Assembly (NCBI GenBank): GCA_019359325.1
Contig: JAHHHN010000018.1
Coordinates: 62,001 to 126,000 of the forward strand
Source: Mojavia pulchra JT2-VF2
Lineage (GTDB): Bacteria > Cyanobacteriota > Cyanobacteriia > Cyanobacteriales > Nostocaceae
Length of the DNA: 64,000 nt
Direction of reading: 5' to 3'
Of this stretch, positions 27,182 through 36,390 are shown piece after piece. How positions within the stretch are numbered: the first letter of the stretch is position 1; each line of letters begins with the position of its first letter. The notes below the pieces were generated by a model. It made no database searches, was not told where the DNA came from, and was given only the letters and a program-made list of their open reading frames with translations. Both the position numbers and the translations under genes were made by a program.

Positions 27182-28033
27182 GCTTTGAATTCCCTTGGAA
27201 AAGAATGATTTGAGAGCAACTTTTTCGACAAAATCACTAATTTTGTGATTCGTAAGCTGTCGAGTCACCGTTCGAGACGATGGGATTCAGAGCACCCTGT
27301 TGTGATGATTTTTTAAAGCTAAATTTGGAACCCAGGAATACCTGGAATTTCAGCAGAAATTCCTTAGTAATTAGCGAAAAATGCTATTTTCCTATTTGTG
27401 CAGATGCAATTTATCGAAATTTTTATTCAGCCATTTGGGGCAGAATTACTAGTTTTGTGATTCAGATACAGTCAAATTAATTCTTCAATATGTTGGTATT
27501 CTGAACAGCCTGATGTGTTTTTTCAAAATTAGTTTAAAAAAACAGTAAAAGTCAGTTATGTGAGCCAAAACCCATATAAATTGGGAAAGTTTTTCAAAAT
27601 TCTACTTGTGAATAGCTATAATTTATCGGATATTTGACTCATTTGAATTATCAAGAATTAAGTTGATGAACACTTTATAACTTCCTCAAACTTATTCTGC
27701 TACGGCAAATTTACTGAGATATAATTTTTTGGATTTGCAATATTTACCGTATCTTTATGGAAACTTTATGATAATAATTCGATAATGTCAATAGGTTACT
27801 GAAATTAGAATATGGCGTAAGCTTTGTAGAGCTTATACCACAAGTTAAATTCATTTGATTGAAGAATTGACAAGGTAAATAATTCATGTTAAAAAAATCA
27901 AGGTGCAATTATGACCTTGTATTCAAACGCATATAGAATCAGGGCAGCTTCTGATTAAACACTGCTACTGATGGGGGAAATACGAACAATGCTCACATTG
28001 TCTGATCTATACCCAGGAGGCATTTGTAGATAT
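27182..28033. other. intergenic region upstream of the RTX beta-helix gene
   Basis: About 850 bases, strongly AT-rich, holding the promoter side of the minus-strand beta-helix gene. A 66-codon plus-strand frame at 27280-27480 has no recognisable family and poor composition. No hairpin or repeat is worth naming. Confidence 0.45.
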
Positions 28034-28927
28034 TTATTTTTGTTGTGTCACTTCTACGTAAATATGCTCTAACCCTACAGGCTTACGGGCTATAGAATCG
28101 ATTGCTACACCCTCAAAACACGAAATAATTTCTTTCAATTCCAAAGGTTCTGGTAACCAAAAAGCCAAATCGTTACCATAGCGTCTATGAATAAAACCAC
28201 ATTCTTGACCTCTGGCGATCGCTTGTTCTTCCGAGCTAGTCTGCACCACGACAATTTCTTTCGCTGGAATCAGGGTGCGTAACTCTGCTAAACTACCCTC
28301 AGCAATAATTCCGGCATTTTTGAGAATACCAACTCTATGACAAAGACGCTCCGCTTCGTCTAATGAATGAGTTGTTAGTAAAATGGTAATTCCTTGACTT
28401 TTTAGTTGCCGAATCAACTCCCAAATTTCGTATCGAGCTTCAATATCTAACCCAGTAGTAGGCTCATCTAAAATGACTAATTGTGGTTGATGTATCAACG
28501 CCACAGCAATATTCAACCGTCGTTTCATCCCACCACTGAGAGTATCAACTGGGCTTTTTGCTCGGTCTAATAAGTTTACAGATGCTAAAACCTTAGTTAT
28601 TTGGTTATAGCGTTTTTCCCGATTTAATCCGTAAATATTGGCAAAAAACTTGAGATTCTCCTCACAAGAAAGACTTTTATAAAGTAAATTTTCTTGGGGT
28701 GCAACGCCAATTATTTTTTTTGTCGCTTCTGAAACTGGTTGATTGTTTATTGTAATGTAACCACTGTCGGCTTTCAGCAAATTACAAATAAGGTTAATGG
28801 TAGTTGTCTTTCCGGCTCCATTTGCGCCTAGTAGCCCGTAAGTTTCTCCCGAACCAATATTTAAGTTTAGATTTTGAATAACTTGTCTTTGACCGTAAGA
28901 CTTATTTAAATTTTTAATAACTAACAT
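28034..28927 (-). CDS. ABC transporter ATP-binding protein (ABC-2 exporter)
   Basis: A 297-residue nucleotide-binding subunit: Walker A GANGAGKTT near 35, Q-loop APQENLLYKSL, signature LSGGMKRRLNIAVALIHQP, Walker B LVILDEPTTGLD, and the switch histidine in TTHSLDEAE. The C-terminal ~80 residues are the accessory region common to DrrA/CcmA-like exporters. It lies six bases downstream of the permease gene, with its AAAGGAG ribosome site inside the permease's last codons, so the two are translationally linked. Powers export by the ABC-2 permease; the substrate (lipid, drug or polysaccharide) is not evident. Confidence 0.95.
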   Translation of the reverse strand: MLVIKNLNKSYGQRQVIQNLNLNIGSGETYGLLGANGAGKTTTINLICNLLKADSGYITINNQPVSEATKKIIGVAPQENLLYKSLSCEENLKFFANIYGLNREKRYNQITKVLASVNLLDRAKSPVDTLSGGMKRRLNIAVALIHQPQLVILDEPTTGLDIEARYEIWELIRQLKSQGITILLTTHSLDEAERLCHRVGILKNAGIIAEGSLAELRTLIPAKEIVVVQTSSEEQAIARGQECGFIHRRYGNDLAFWLPEPLELKEIISCFEGVAIDSIARKPVGLEHIYVEVTQQK

Positions 28928-28933
28928 ATTTTT

Positions 28934-29707
28934 TCACAGTCTCCTTTCTACTACTAACATCCGTCCATAACATAGCCATGCACTTATAACCATAGCCATA
29001 GCAAATACTAATAGTAAATAGAAATGTGATTTAATATCATTAATTCCATCACCTTTTGCTGAAACTGCTACAAGAGCTTCATTCATGTGGTAGATAGGAT
29101 TATATTTTGCAATATTAATTAGTGTTTTAGGGAAAAGTGAACTGGGTAAAAAAGCTCCACCTAAAATTAACAAAGGAACTCCAAAAGCTGCTACTAAAGC
29201 ATTAACATCTTCAATCCGACGAGCAAGTTGTGTACCCAAAATAAAACCTAAGCCAACATAAGCGACAATACTCATTAAAATAATCGCCAATCCTAAGATA
29301 ATAGAACCTTTAAATGTAGCCCCCCAAAATGCAGCAATAGTATAAATCAAAAGTGTCTGTCCTATACCAATGCAACTATGTGCTAAAAAGATTCCCAAAA
29401 AATAGGATGTGCCACTCAAGGGAGATATAAAAAGGCGTTTGAGGGTTTGCTGTTCTCTTTCTGCAACTACAGTTGCTACACTCCCACCTAAACAGCTAAA
29501 GAAAAGTGCCGCGCCTACCAAAGTCGATGGTGCAGCATATTCAAAAGCAGTAGCAATTGGTAATTGTGCCCGTTCTGCCAAAATCAATCCACTGAGGCTT
29601 AACACTGAAACGGGGAAAATACTCCAAAAAATTAGACTGCGTTTGCGGCGGAACAGTTCAATTAAGATGCGTTGAGCCACAGCTATAGTTTCACGCCAAT
29701 ACTTCAT
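28934..29707 (-). CDS. ABC-2 type transporter permease
   Basis: 257 residues with about six membrane spans and the ABC-2 signature region (VAEREQQTLKRLFISPLSGTSYFLG, then GVPLLILGGAFLPSSLFP and the amphipathic NPIYHMNEAL). The N-terminal cytoplasmic helix (AVAQRILIELFRRKRSLIFW) is standard for the DrrB/NodJ-like group. Works as a dimer with the ATPase encoded immediately downstream. It is first in the two-gene operon; the promoter lies in the AT-rich spacer after 29707. Confidence 0.92.
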   Translation of the reverse strand: MKYWRETIAVAQRILIELFRRKRSLIFWSIFPVSVLSLSGLILAERAQLPIATAFEYAAPSTLVGAALFFSCLGGSVATVVAEREQQTLKRLFISPLSGTSYFLGIFLAHSCIGIGQTLLIYTIAAFWGATFKGSIILGLAIILMSIVAYVGLGFILGTQLARRIEDVNALVAAFGVPLLILGGAFLPSSLFPKTLINIAKYNPIYHMNEALVAVSAKGDGINDIKSHFYLLLVFAMAMVISAWLCYGRMLVVERRL

Positions 29708-30728
29708 ATTTAATAACTAATTAAGTAACTGATAATAGCGATCGCATCTTTGCAAAGCACAAGCCAACGCAAACATACTTGAGTTTAAACTAGCACAATT
29801 TAATTGGCGATTAATCTGGTGAAACAACGCTGACTATGCAGATTAGATGTACACTTCTGGATGACAATATGCAGCTTTTCAATGCAGATATAAAGCTTTG
29901 TAACTAGGTTACTTTAGTTTCATAAAATCTTCATAAATGGTAAATCAAATCTTCAAGATACAATTTAGCTTTTGTAGCAGCGCTGCAATTAAGTTGAGAA
30001 ATGAATAATATCATGTCCATTCAAATAACCGTCATTGCGACCGTAGGGAAGCAATCCCAAAAACATTGCGATTGCGTCGTTTCACTTCGTTCCACTCGCA
30101 ATGACATTAGGGGTGATTTGCCGGACATGATATAACATAGAATAAGCTGGTTAGAACAGTATTAATTAATACTACCGTACATTTTGATTTGGCAAAGATT
30201 GATAAAAAATGTTTTCTTTACACAGTCATACATTGATTTGATGCAAAAGCTGAAACAACGTTACTTCATTCCAGAAGAAGTTGAAAAATTTTACTGTTCA
30301 TGCTTCAAGCAATTATCAATATCAATACAAGCTAATTGCAGCAAAAAAAGAACGCATTAAAACAAATAAGGTCAAAGCAATTTAACATTCTCAGGAAGCC
30401 ATAGCCTTGCTATATAAGACTTACTTACATTTTCACATAGCGGTTATTATTTGGATTTAGTACACTTTCATTCCACCTCTAATCCTTTGATGGATGCAGG
30501 TAGGCAAATTTTGATGCTAACCAAAACTGAGTAGTTTTCGGGTATACTGCCATTAAGTGAAAACGGCTATTTCATTAGCCATTACTTAATCATTGACAAT
30601 TTATCTTATTCTGTAAAAATAAATCCGTTCATGATAAATAGGGAGATGGAAAAATTTCTAGCAAAATCTGCTCACTCATAACCATCATTTCATGTCAATA
30701 CTTCATTGTGAAGAGTTAATTTTATAAC
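29708..30728. other. intergenic region between divergent genes, with a MITE-like element
   Basis: 1.02 kb between divergent genes. MITE-like copy 2 occupies 30008-30133. Short open pieces around 30240-30365 (a 41-codon frame starting MQKLKQRYFIPEEVEKFY) have no known family. The rest is AT-rich. Confidence 0.5.
30008..30133 (+). mobile_element. MITE-like element, family A, copy 2
   Basis: 126 bases, termini ATATCATGTCC and GGACATGATAT. Differs from copy 1 at only a handful of positions, for example AAAACATTG for AAAGCATTG and CAATGACATTAGG for CAAGGACATTAAG. Same orientation as copy 1. Confidence 0.85.
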
Positions 30729-32669
30729 ATGAGTTCACCATTTAATTTGCCGGAATCATCTACTATCTCCCGTCGTACACTGCTCAAGGTGTTTGGTATT
30801 GGTGCAGTTGCAGGAGTAACAGGGTACTCACGGTTTACAAAGCCAAAACCAACGGTTTTTCAAAAAGATACTCTTAATTTGCCACGAATGCTGAATCAAG
30901 CTAAAAGTGTTGTAGTAGTTGGAGGTGGATTAGCAGGTTTAGCTTGTGCTTATGAATTGAGTCAACGTGGATTTGCTGTGACGCTTTTAGAAAAGTCCCC
31001 TCAACTCGGCGGTAAAATTGCTAGTTGGCAAGTTGAAGCTGCTGGTGAAACCTTCATGATGGAACATGGTTTTCATGGATTTTTCCCTCAGTACTATAAT
31101 CTCAATAGTTTAGTCACAGAGTTAGGAATAAATGATAACTTTCAGTCATTAAATTTTTATGCTGTTGTTTACCGCGATCGCAAATATCAACCAGAAGTAT
31201 TTCGCCCTAGTCATTCAGCTTTTCCTTGGAATATTGTAGATTTAGCGATCGCCTCTCCCAATCGCTTCCAATGGGGGATTAATCTTGTTAAATTAAAACA
31301 CTTGCAAGTATTTCAAGCGATTACTGGATTTCAAAGAGAAAAAAATTATCAACGTTTTGATAATATCTCAGTTGCCGATTGGGTAGAAGAGGGATTTCCT
31401 CAAGGCTTATATGACTTGTACTTTTTACCTTTTGCCAAATCTAGTTTGAATGCACCAGATATGATGAGTGTTGGAGAACTAATGCAGTTCTTCCATTTTT
31501 ATTTTTTTGGTAACCCTGAAGGACTGGCTTTTAATGGCACAAAAGATGATATGGGAACCAGTTTAATACAACCCATAGCTAAGGAAATTATGAGTAAAGG
31601 AGGCAAAATTGTTACAAGTGCATCTGTAAGCGAAATTATTGCCGAACAAGAGAAGATAAATACAATTAAATATTATACTGGTAATAGTAATCACAATGTG
31701 CCTTTTTGGGTCAAGCGCAACTCAGTTGTTGAAGATACACAAATAGAATATTTTGGCGTAGCTGATGAAATGTTTGCTGTTGCAGGCGGGGGTAAAGAAG
31801 CGATTTCTCTTACCTGTACTCATCAAGGCTGTACTGTACAAAAAGCAACGGATGGCAAGTTTCATTGTCCCTGTCATGGAGCAGTTTTTGCAGCTGATGG
31901 TAAAGTTTTAAAAGGCCCAGCACAACGAAATTTATCTAAGTTTCAAGTAGTGCAACGGCAAGATGAGGATTTACAACTGGTAGCGTTAAATCAGGAATCT
32001 TCACCACCAGAGACAATTACAGCCGATTATTATGTTTTTGCTACTGATGTACCGGGAGTACAACAGTTATTTAAACGCATTACTGGTGATGTGAACGAAA
32101 AAGTGCGATCGCAAGTAGCAAATTTGAGTATCGCCGATCCATTTGCTGTTTGTCGTTTTTGGTTTGACCGCGATTTTAAATGGGAACAAAGTAATTTTAC
32201 TTCTTTATCTGGTTACCAGCTAACCGATAGTATTACTCTTTATCACCGCATTCAACAACAATTCATTGATTGGGCAAAACGTACTGGTGGTAGTGTAGTG
32301 GAGTTACACGCTTACTGCTATAAAGAAAAAGAATTTCCCACCCAGGAAGCTTTGTTAACAACATTTGAAACAGAACTTTATGAAATTGTTCCTGAATTAA
32401 AACAAGCAAAAGTTTTACATCGGGAATTAGTCAATCAACATAACTTTTCTGGTTATCCGCCTAATAGTTATGCACAACGTCCAGAAACTAGCACAGATGT
32501 TTCTAACTTAATTTTTGCTGGAGATTGGGTGAAAATGCCCTTTCCTTGCGGTTTAATGGAACGCGCTGTAAGTAGTGGTTTACTAGCAGCAAATGAAATT
32601 TTATCTCGTGAAGCTTTGCAGAGACGATCGCTTTTATCAGTCAATCCAGAAGGATTGTTGCAAATTTAG
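30729..32669 (+). CDS. FAD-dependent amine oxidase/desaturase-like protein with an inserted Rieske domain
   Basis: 646 residues. The N-terminus SRRTLLKVFGIGAVAGVTG is a twin-arginine-type signal. Residues ~60-95 (VVVVGGGLAGLACAYELSQRGFAVTLLEKSPQLGGK) are the FAD dinucleotide-binding fold of the carotenoid-desaturase/amine-oxidase group, and the C-terminal FAGDWVKMPFPCGLMERAVSSGLLAANEIL closes the FAD site. Between them is a Rieske [2Fe-2S] domain with C363-T-H365 and C380-P-C382-H383. Flavin and Rieske centre on one chain suggest electron transfer from the cluster to an FAD-linked oxidation or desaturation, perhaps of a carotenoid or other isoprenoid; related fused enzymes occur in aromatic-carotenoid pathways. 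Substrate unknown. Confidence 0.85.
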   Translation: MSSPFNLPESSTISRRTLLKVFGIGAVAGVTGYSRFTKPKPTVFQKDTLNLPRMLNQAKSVVVVGGGLAGLACAYELSQRGFAVTLLEKSPQLGGKIASWQVEAAGETFMMEHGFHGFFPQYYNLNSLVTELGINDNFQSLNFYAVVYRDRKYQPEVFRPSHSAFPWNIVDLAIASPNRFQWGINLVKLKHLQVFQAITGFQREKNYQRFDNISVADWVEEGFPQGLYDLYFLPFAKSSLNAPDMMSVGELMQFFHFYFFGNPEGLAFNGTKDDMGTSLIQPIAKEIMSKGGKIVTSASVSEIIAEQEKINTIKYYTGNSNHNVPFWVKRNSVVEDTQIEYFGVADEMFAVAGGGKEAISLTCTHQGCTVQKATDGKFHCPCHGAVFAADGKVLKGPAQRNLSKFQVVQRQDEDLQLVALNQESSPPETITADYYVFATDVPGVQQLFKRITGDVNEKVRSQVANLSIADPFAVCRFWFDRDFKWEQSNFTSLSGYQLTDSITLYHRIQQQFIDWAKRTGGSVVELHAYCYKEKEFPTQEALLTTFETELYEIVPELKQAKVLHRELVNQHNFSGYPPNSYAQRPETSTDVSNLIFAGDWVKMPFPCGLMERAVSSGLLAANEILSREALQRRSLLSVNPEGLLQI

Positions 32670-32726
32670 AGATAAGTATATGAGCATAATTAATTACAAA
32701 GCAAGGGAAAAGGATTGAAAAATTAG

Positions 32727-32755
32727 ATCCCCGACTTCTTTAAGAAGTCGGGGAT
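32727..32755. terminator. 14-bp inverted repeat between convergent genes
   Basis: ATCCCCGACTTCTT and AAGAAGTCGGGGAT flank a single T. It lies between the convergent oxidoreductase and SMR genes and can terminate both. This CCCCGACTTC palindrome is a familiar dispersed repeat in Nostoc genomes, so it may be a repeat taken over as a terminator. Confidence 0.7.
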
Positions 32756-32776
32756 ATGAAATAATTATCAAAAAAA

Positions 32777-33097
32777 TTATTTACCTGAATTTAACCCAAT
32801 CACTCCGATGATTATCAGGCTGATAGATATGAGTTTCATAGGAGTAGTAGATTCACGAAACCAAAAAATACCGATGAGTGCAATTAAAGTAGTACCTAAA
32901 CCAGCCCAGACAGAATAAGCAACACTGATTTCAAGTTTTTTGAGACACAAAGTTAGAAAAGCCAAACAAAGACCATAAGATATAAATATTAGTACAGAAG
33001 GGCCTACTTTAGTAAACCCTTGAGATAATTTCATACAAGTTGTGCCCAGGACTTCCAAAAGGATTGCTGCGAAGAGGTAAAGCCAACTGATGGACAT
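32777..33097 (-). CDS. small multidrug resistance (SMR) family transporter
   Basis: 106 residues, four membrane spans, with the essential proton/substrate glutamate at Glu15 in LFAAILLEVLGTTCMKLSQGF. The third span has AYSVWAGLGT, matching the EmrE/QacE signature (A-Y-A-x-W-x-G-x-G), and WFRESTTPMKLISISLIIIGVIGL forms the last loop and span. Members work as antiparallel dimers exchanging protons for cationic drugs, quaternary amines or guanidinium. The drug-export branch is more likely than the guanidinium one on the wording of span 1, but this is not decided. Confidence 0.93.
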   Translation of the reverse strand: MSISWLYLFAAILLEVLGTTCMKLSQGFTKVGPSVLIFISYGLCLAFLTLCLKKLEISVAYSVWAGLGTTLIALIGIFWFRESTTPMKLISISLIIIGVIGLNSGK

Positions 33098-33288
33098 AAT
33101 TATTTAAGCTGCTTACTTAGGGTATATTACAAGTAGAAGGATTTTAAAATTTTTACCGATATAAAAAAGTTCAATAAGTTAAAATATCGTTGTTAATCAT
33201 ATATATATGCAGAAAAATTCTGCCAACATAGTAGCCAAGGTTACTAGTGGCAGCTAGTAATAATAAAATCTTAGAAGCTTGACTTAGC

Positions 33289-33678
33289 TTATCTTTGTTT
33301 AATCTGCAAACCTGCCTTAACTGGGTCAAAATCTTGGGGAAAATGAGTGTTGTGATCATAATCTGCTTTTTCTAAGTTTGCTCCTGCTAAATTAGCTAGG
33401 CGCAAATTTGCAGAAATTAATAAAGCTCCTCTAAGATCAGCATTGTTCAGATTAGCTTGACTGAGATCGGTAAAGCTGAGGTCAGTTCCTCTGAGATTAG
33501 CATCACTGAGGTTAGCTTCGCTCAAGTCAGCATAGCTAAGATCAGATCCTTTCAGGTTAACGCCTTGTAAATCCGCATTACCTAGTTCTGCTCTACTAAA
33601 GTCCCGTTTTCCTGTTGCATATCTCTCTACAAGAGTAGCCACAGTATTAATAGGCTCTTGAGAATCTGGTTCAGGCAT
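33289..33678 (-). CDS. pentapeptide-repeat protein
   Basis: 129 residues. From ~28 to ~108 the sequence is built of A(D/N)LxX units (AELGNADLQGVNLKGSDLSYADLSEANLSDANLRGTDLSFTDLSQANL and so on), about 16 pentapeptides, i.e. four turns of a right-handed quadrilateral beta-helix. The ~25-residue N-terminus (DSQEPINTVATLVERYATGKRDF) is a common cap in cyanobacterial members. No signal peptide. Function unknown for most of the class. Confidence 0.93.
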   Translation of the reverse strand: MPEPDSQEPINTVATLVERYATGKRDFSRAELGNADLQGVNLKGSDLSYADLSEANLSDANLRGTDLSFTDLSQANLNNADLRGALLISANLRLANLAGANLEKADYDHNTHFPQDFDPVKAGLQIKQR

Positions 33679-33929
33679 ATAACAGGCTCATGTAACTTTT
33701 CTACTTAGGATTACATCACGAAAATTGACCATGTACACAATTAATAATGGGAGTTGCTAATAATCTTAAGGTTTGCATCGCACCTGGAAGTGGGAAAATA
33801 TTAATTGAGAAATTAACTACTTTCTCACGAGTGCCTCAACTTTTTTTCTAGTTTCAAAAATCAAGCCATCGAAGGTAGTAACCCTGGTTAAACTTGCAGT
33901 TCCATAGCAAATACCAAGGAGGGCAAATC

Positions 33930-35165
33930 ATGCCATCCCTTAATTTATTATCTGTCTTCAATCCATCAAATTACTGGCGAAGTGGTTATGTCACTATACC
34001 GTGGCAAGCGATCGCCCAACAATTTCAAATTTCTCCAGAAGAACTCAGATTAAGCGACCTGCGCGACCTTTCACATACACCGCTTAGTGCCCAAATTGAC
34101 CGAATTGACCCTGAAGATCCATCCCGTGATGTTTTAGTGTTTCACCTTCCTAAGCCAATTCCACCTGGGTCAGAAGACGAGGTCTTGGCTTCAACTTTCA
34201 TTCGATTAGATAGAGGTCAAGCCATACCGCCTCAATTAGGTGAGCCATACTTAGAAGTAGTCACTGGTTCAGATGGACGGGAGCGCGGAGTCCGGCTCGT
34301 CAATAATCGTTTAATTATTTGGTTTAATTTAATACCTGCACCCGAAGACAATGAGCGAAACTGGTTTTCTGGTTCCGCTACCAGCGTACAATTAGACCAC
34401 CAGGAAATCCTCGATCCATTTCGGGCCGCAATGGGTGAGTGGCTAGGTCAAGATCCCGAAAAACGTTGTATGCAGGTGAGTAAACTCCAGCTACCAGGAA
34501 CTTCTTACCCCAAATCGCCTTATTATCAAGTTTCGCTGTTCAATCATTCTTATCGGCTTGTTTCCCAATCTAGCGGCCCTGTACGCGCCACAATCACAAT
34601 AGCTTCAGAACCATTTGATTATATGGGGCCAGATCCGGTTACAGGTTATAACCGTCATTTAGTGTGTGAACTCTATCGGGTAATCAGTTTATATGCTGGC
34701 GCGGACTATTTAATTGAAGAATTATTCGTCAAGGCAAAACCAAAAGCTCTTGAAGACAGAATTGTAGATGCTCCAGATATAGTCAATCTTGACTTTGGAC
34801 TGCACTACTTTGCACACATGAACATGGGACAAACCCAGGATATTGAACAAGTATTTCCTGTACCCGACTGGTTCGCCGTCGGCTCTACTACACCCCCCTA
34901 TGCAGCTTACGGCTTGGCAACTAATTTGCATATAGAATCGGTGACCCATCCGCACGAAGGGGATAAAAGTTGTTTTTCTTGGCAGTTACTACCTGGTAAA
35001 TCTGCTAAATGCTTACATCTGTTTATGCGTGGTCAACCAGAAGGATTCGATGCACGAGTAGGTCATTCCTGGTATGAGTTGCTTTACAGACCTCTGAAGG
35101 TAGAAGTATATCAAGATACTGAGGTGAAACATCCAGCTAGAAATGGCAGATTAATTACCGCTTAA
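33930..35165 (+). CDS. unrecognised conserved-looking protein (411 aa)
   Basis: I cannot assign a family. The start is the ATG at 33930 because AAGGAGGG lies at 33916-33923, six bases upstream; the frame extends 36 bases further without a ribosome site. The protein is soluble, beta-rich and full of aromatic and charged residues (FNPSNYWRSGYVTIPWQAI, SGPVRATITIASEPFDYMGPDP, FGLHYFAHMNMGQTQDIE, RGQPEGFDARVGHSWYELLYRPLKVEVYQD). The alternation of short strands and the 'SSGPVRATI' phrase recall carbohydrate-active or lectin-like beta-sandwich enzymes, but that is only an impression. No signal peptide or metal motif. Codon use matches its neighbours. Confidence 0.75.
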   Translation: MPSLNLLSVFNPSNYWRSGYVTIPWQAIAQQFQISPEELRLSDLRDLSHTPLSAQIDRIDPEDPSRDVLVFHLPKPIPPGSEDEVLASTFIRLDRGQAIPPQLGEPYLEVVTGSDGRERGVRLVNNRLIIWFNLIPAPEDNERNWFSGSATSVQLDHQEILDPFRAAMGEWLGQDPEKRCMQVSKLQLPGTSYPKSPYYQVSLFNHSYRLVSQSSGPVRATITIASEPFDYMGPDPVTGYNRHLVCELYRVISLYAGADYLIEELFVKAKPKALEDRIVDAPDIVNLDFGLHYFAHMNMGQTQDIEQVFPVPDWFAVGSTTPPYAAYGLATNLHIESVTHPHEGDKSCFSWQLLPGKSAKCLHLFMRGQPEGFDARVGHSWYELLYRPLKVEVYQDTEVKHPARNGRLITA

Positions 35166-35359
35166 TACCGATTGTTATCAAGAATAAGGCAGTAAAAAAG
35201 ATTAGGGATTGGGGATTGGGTAATCTAGCGGAAAAATTATAGGACTTACGCACTAAAGCTTGAAAACCTCTTTCCCCCTGCTCCCTGCTCCTCTGCGGTC
35301 TTAATGATAAGTCTTTAACTGGATACGATATTACTTATGCGATCGCATTTTTTTTTCCT

Positions 35360-35791
35360 TTGATCAAATTTCTCATTAAGCTAGAGTTTCCGAAAGTCCC
35401 CCAGATTACCACCAAAAAATTCGCAGAGTGGCTATTAGATCCTGTAAAGCCACAGCCGCTTGTGCTGGATGCACGAACTCAGGCAGAGTATGCGGTCAGT
35501 CATCTCAAAACAGGAGTACGTATTGACCCTATGACACCTGACCTAACAACACTTTTGACAGTTTCAAAAGATATGCCAATTGTCGTGTATTGTTCAGTTG
35601 GCTACCGTAGCGCTAAAATTTCCCAGCAACTTCAAGAGGAAGGTTTTTCCCGTGTTTTCAATTTAAGTGGCGGTATCTTCCAATGGGCAAATGAAGGACG
35701 ACCTCTTTTTAAAGATGAGCATCCAACACAGCTTGTGCATCCCTATAATGCAAGCTGGGGTAAACTATTAAAACAAAGCTACCGTGCTTAA
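35360..35791 (+). CDS. rhodanese-domain protein
   Basis: A single rhodanese domain: substrate-side PLVLDARTQAEYAVSHL at ~34-49, the active-site loop VVYCSVGYRS with Cys78, and the closing SRVFNLSGGIFQWANEGRPLF. It may carry sulfur as a cysteine persulfide; the six-residue loop is of sulfurtransferase rather than phosphatase length. The start is uncertain: TTG at 35360 has no good ribosome site and follows a T run. The C-terminal 35 residues extend past the domain. Soluble. Confidence 0.88.
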   Translation: MIKFLIKLEFPKVPQITTKKFAEWLLDPVKPQPLVLDARTQAEYAVSHLKTGVRIDPMTPDLTTLLTVSKDMPIVVYCSVGYRSAKISQQLQEEGFSRVFNLSGGIFQWANEGRPLFKDEHPTQLVHPYNASWGKLLKQSYRA

Positions 35792-35838
35792 GAGCATTCA
35801 TGCGATCGCCTTTCTTGCAAAAGTTACAACAAAACTAA

Positions 35839-36027
35839 TAAATGCTTACGTCAAATCGATTTTTACTTCAATAAAACTAACAAATGGGTTGATCATTTCA
35901 ATAAATACTTATGCAAAATCGATTTTCGCTTACATAAAACTTATGAATAGGTTGATCGTTTCAATAAATGCTTATGTCTAATCGATTTTGACTTCAATAA
36001 AACTAACAAATGGGTTCGTATTTGCAA
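35839..36027 (+). repeat. three tandem 63-bp imperfect repeats
   Basis: Units begin at 35839, 35902 and 35965, each starting TAAAT(G/A)CTTA(C/T)G and containing AATCGATTTT and AAATGGGTTGATC-like blocks. The period of 63 is a whole number of codons, and a 65-codon frame (35784-35981) reads through two units as 21-residue periods (KLTNGLIISINTYAKSIFAYI), ending in the third. Units 1 and 3 are most alike. Confidence 0.8.
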
Positions 36028-36057
36028 CAAACATCAAAATAAAACAAACTTTAACTC

Positions 36058-36183
36058 ATATCATGTCCGGCAAATCACCCTTAATGTCATTGCGAGTGGA
36101 ACGAAGTGAAACGACGCAATCGCAATGCTTTTGGGATTGCTGCCCTACGGTCGCAATGATGGTTATTTGAATGGACATGATAT
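36058..36183 (-). mobile_element. MITE-like element, family A, copy 3 (inverted)
   Basis: 126 bases, reverse orientation relative to copies 1 and 2, termini ATATCATGTCC and GGACATGATAT. The interior is the reverse complement of copy 1 with a few changes (GCTGCCCTACGG where copy 1 has GCTTCCCTACGG on the same strand). Confidence 0.85.
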
Positions 36184-36390
36184 CATTCCACAGCTACAAA
36201 AACATCGCGTGAACTCGTTTTCATAGCGATAGGACTTAGGCACACTCTACGAATTTTTGGCGTTCTTGGCATCTTGGCGGTTCGATAAATTAACGTGCGC
36301 CTCCGTTGAAGACTCACGTTAAATTAAGGGCAATGCCCACCAAAACCTGGATATGGTGGGCATTGCTACACTTAACCTTTACAGTTTGCC

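Noticed and set aside
33171-33359. 62-codon minus-strand frame overlapping the pentapeptide gene's end
   Set aside because: Out of frame with a solid gene, no ribosome site; probably chance.
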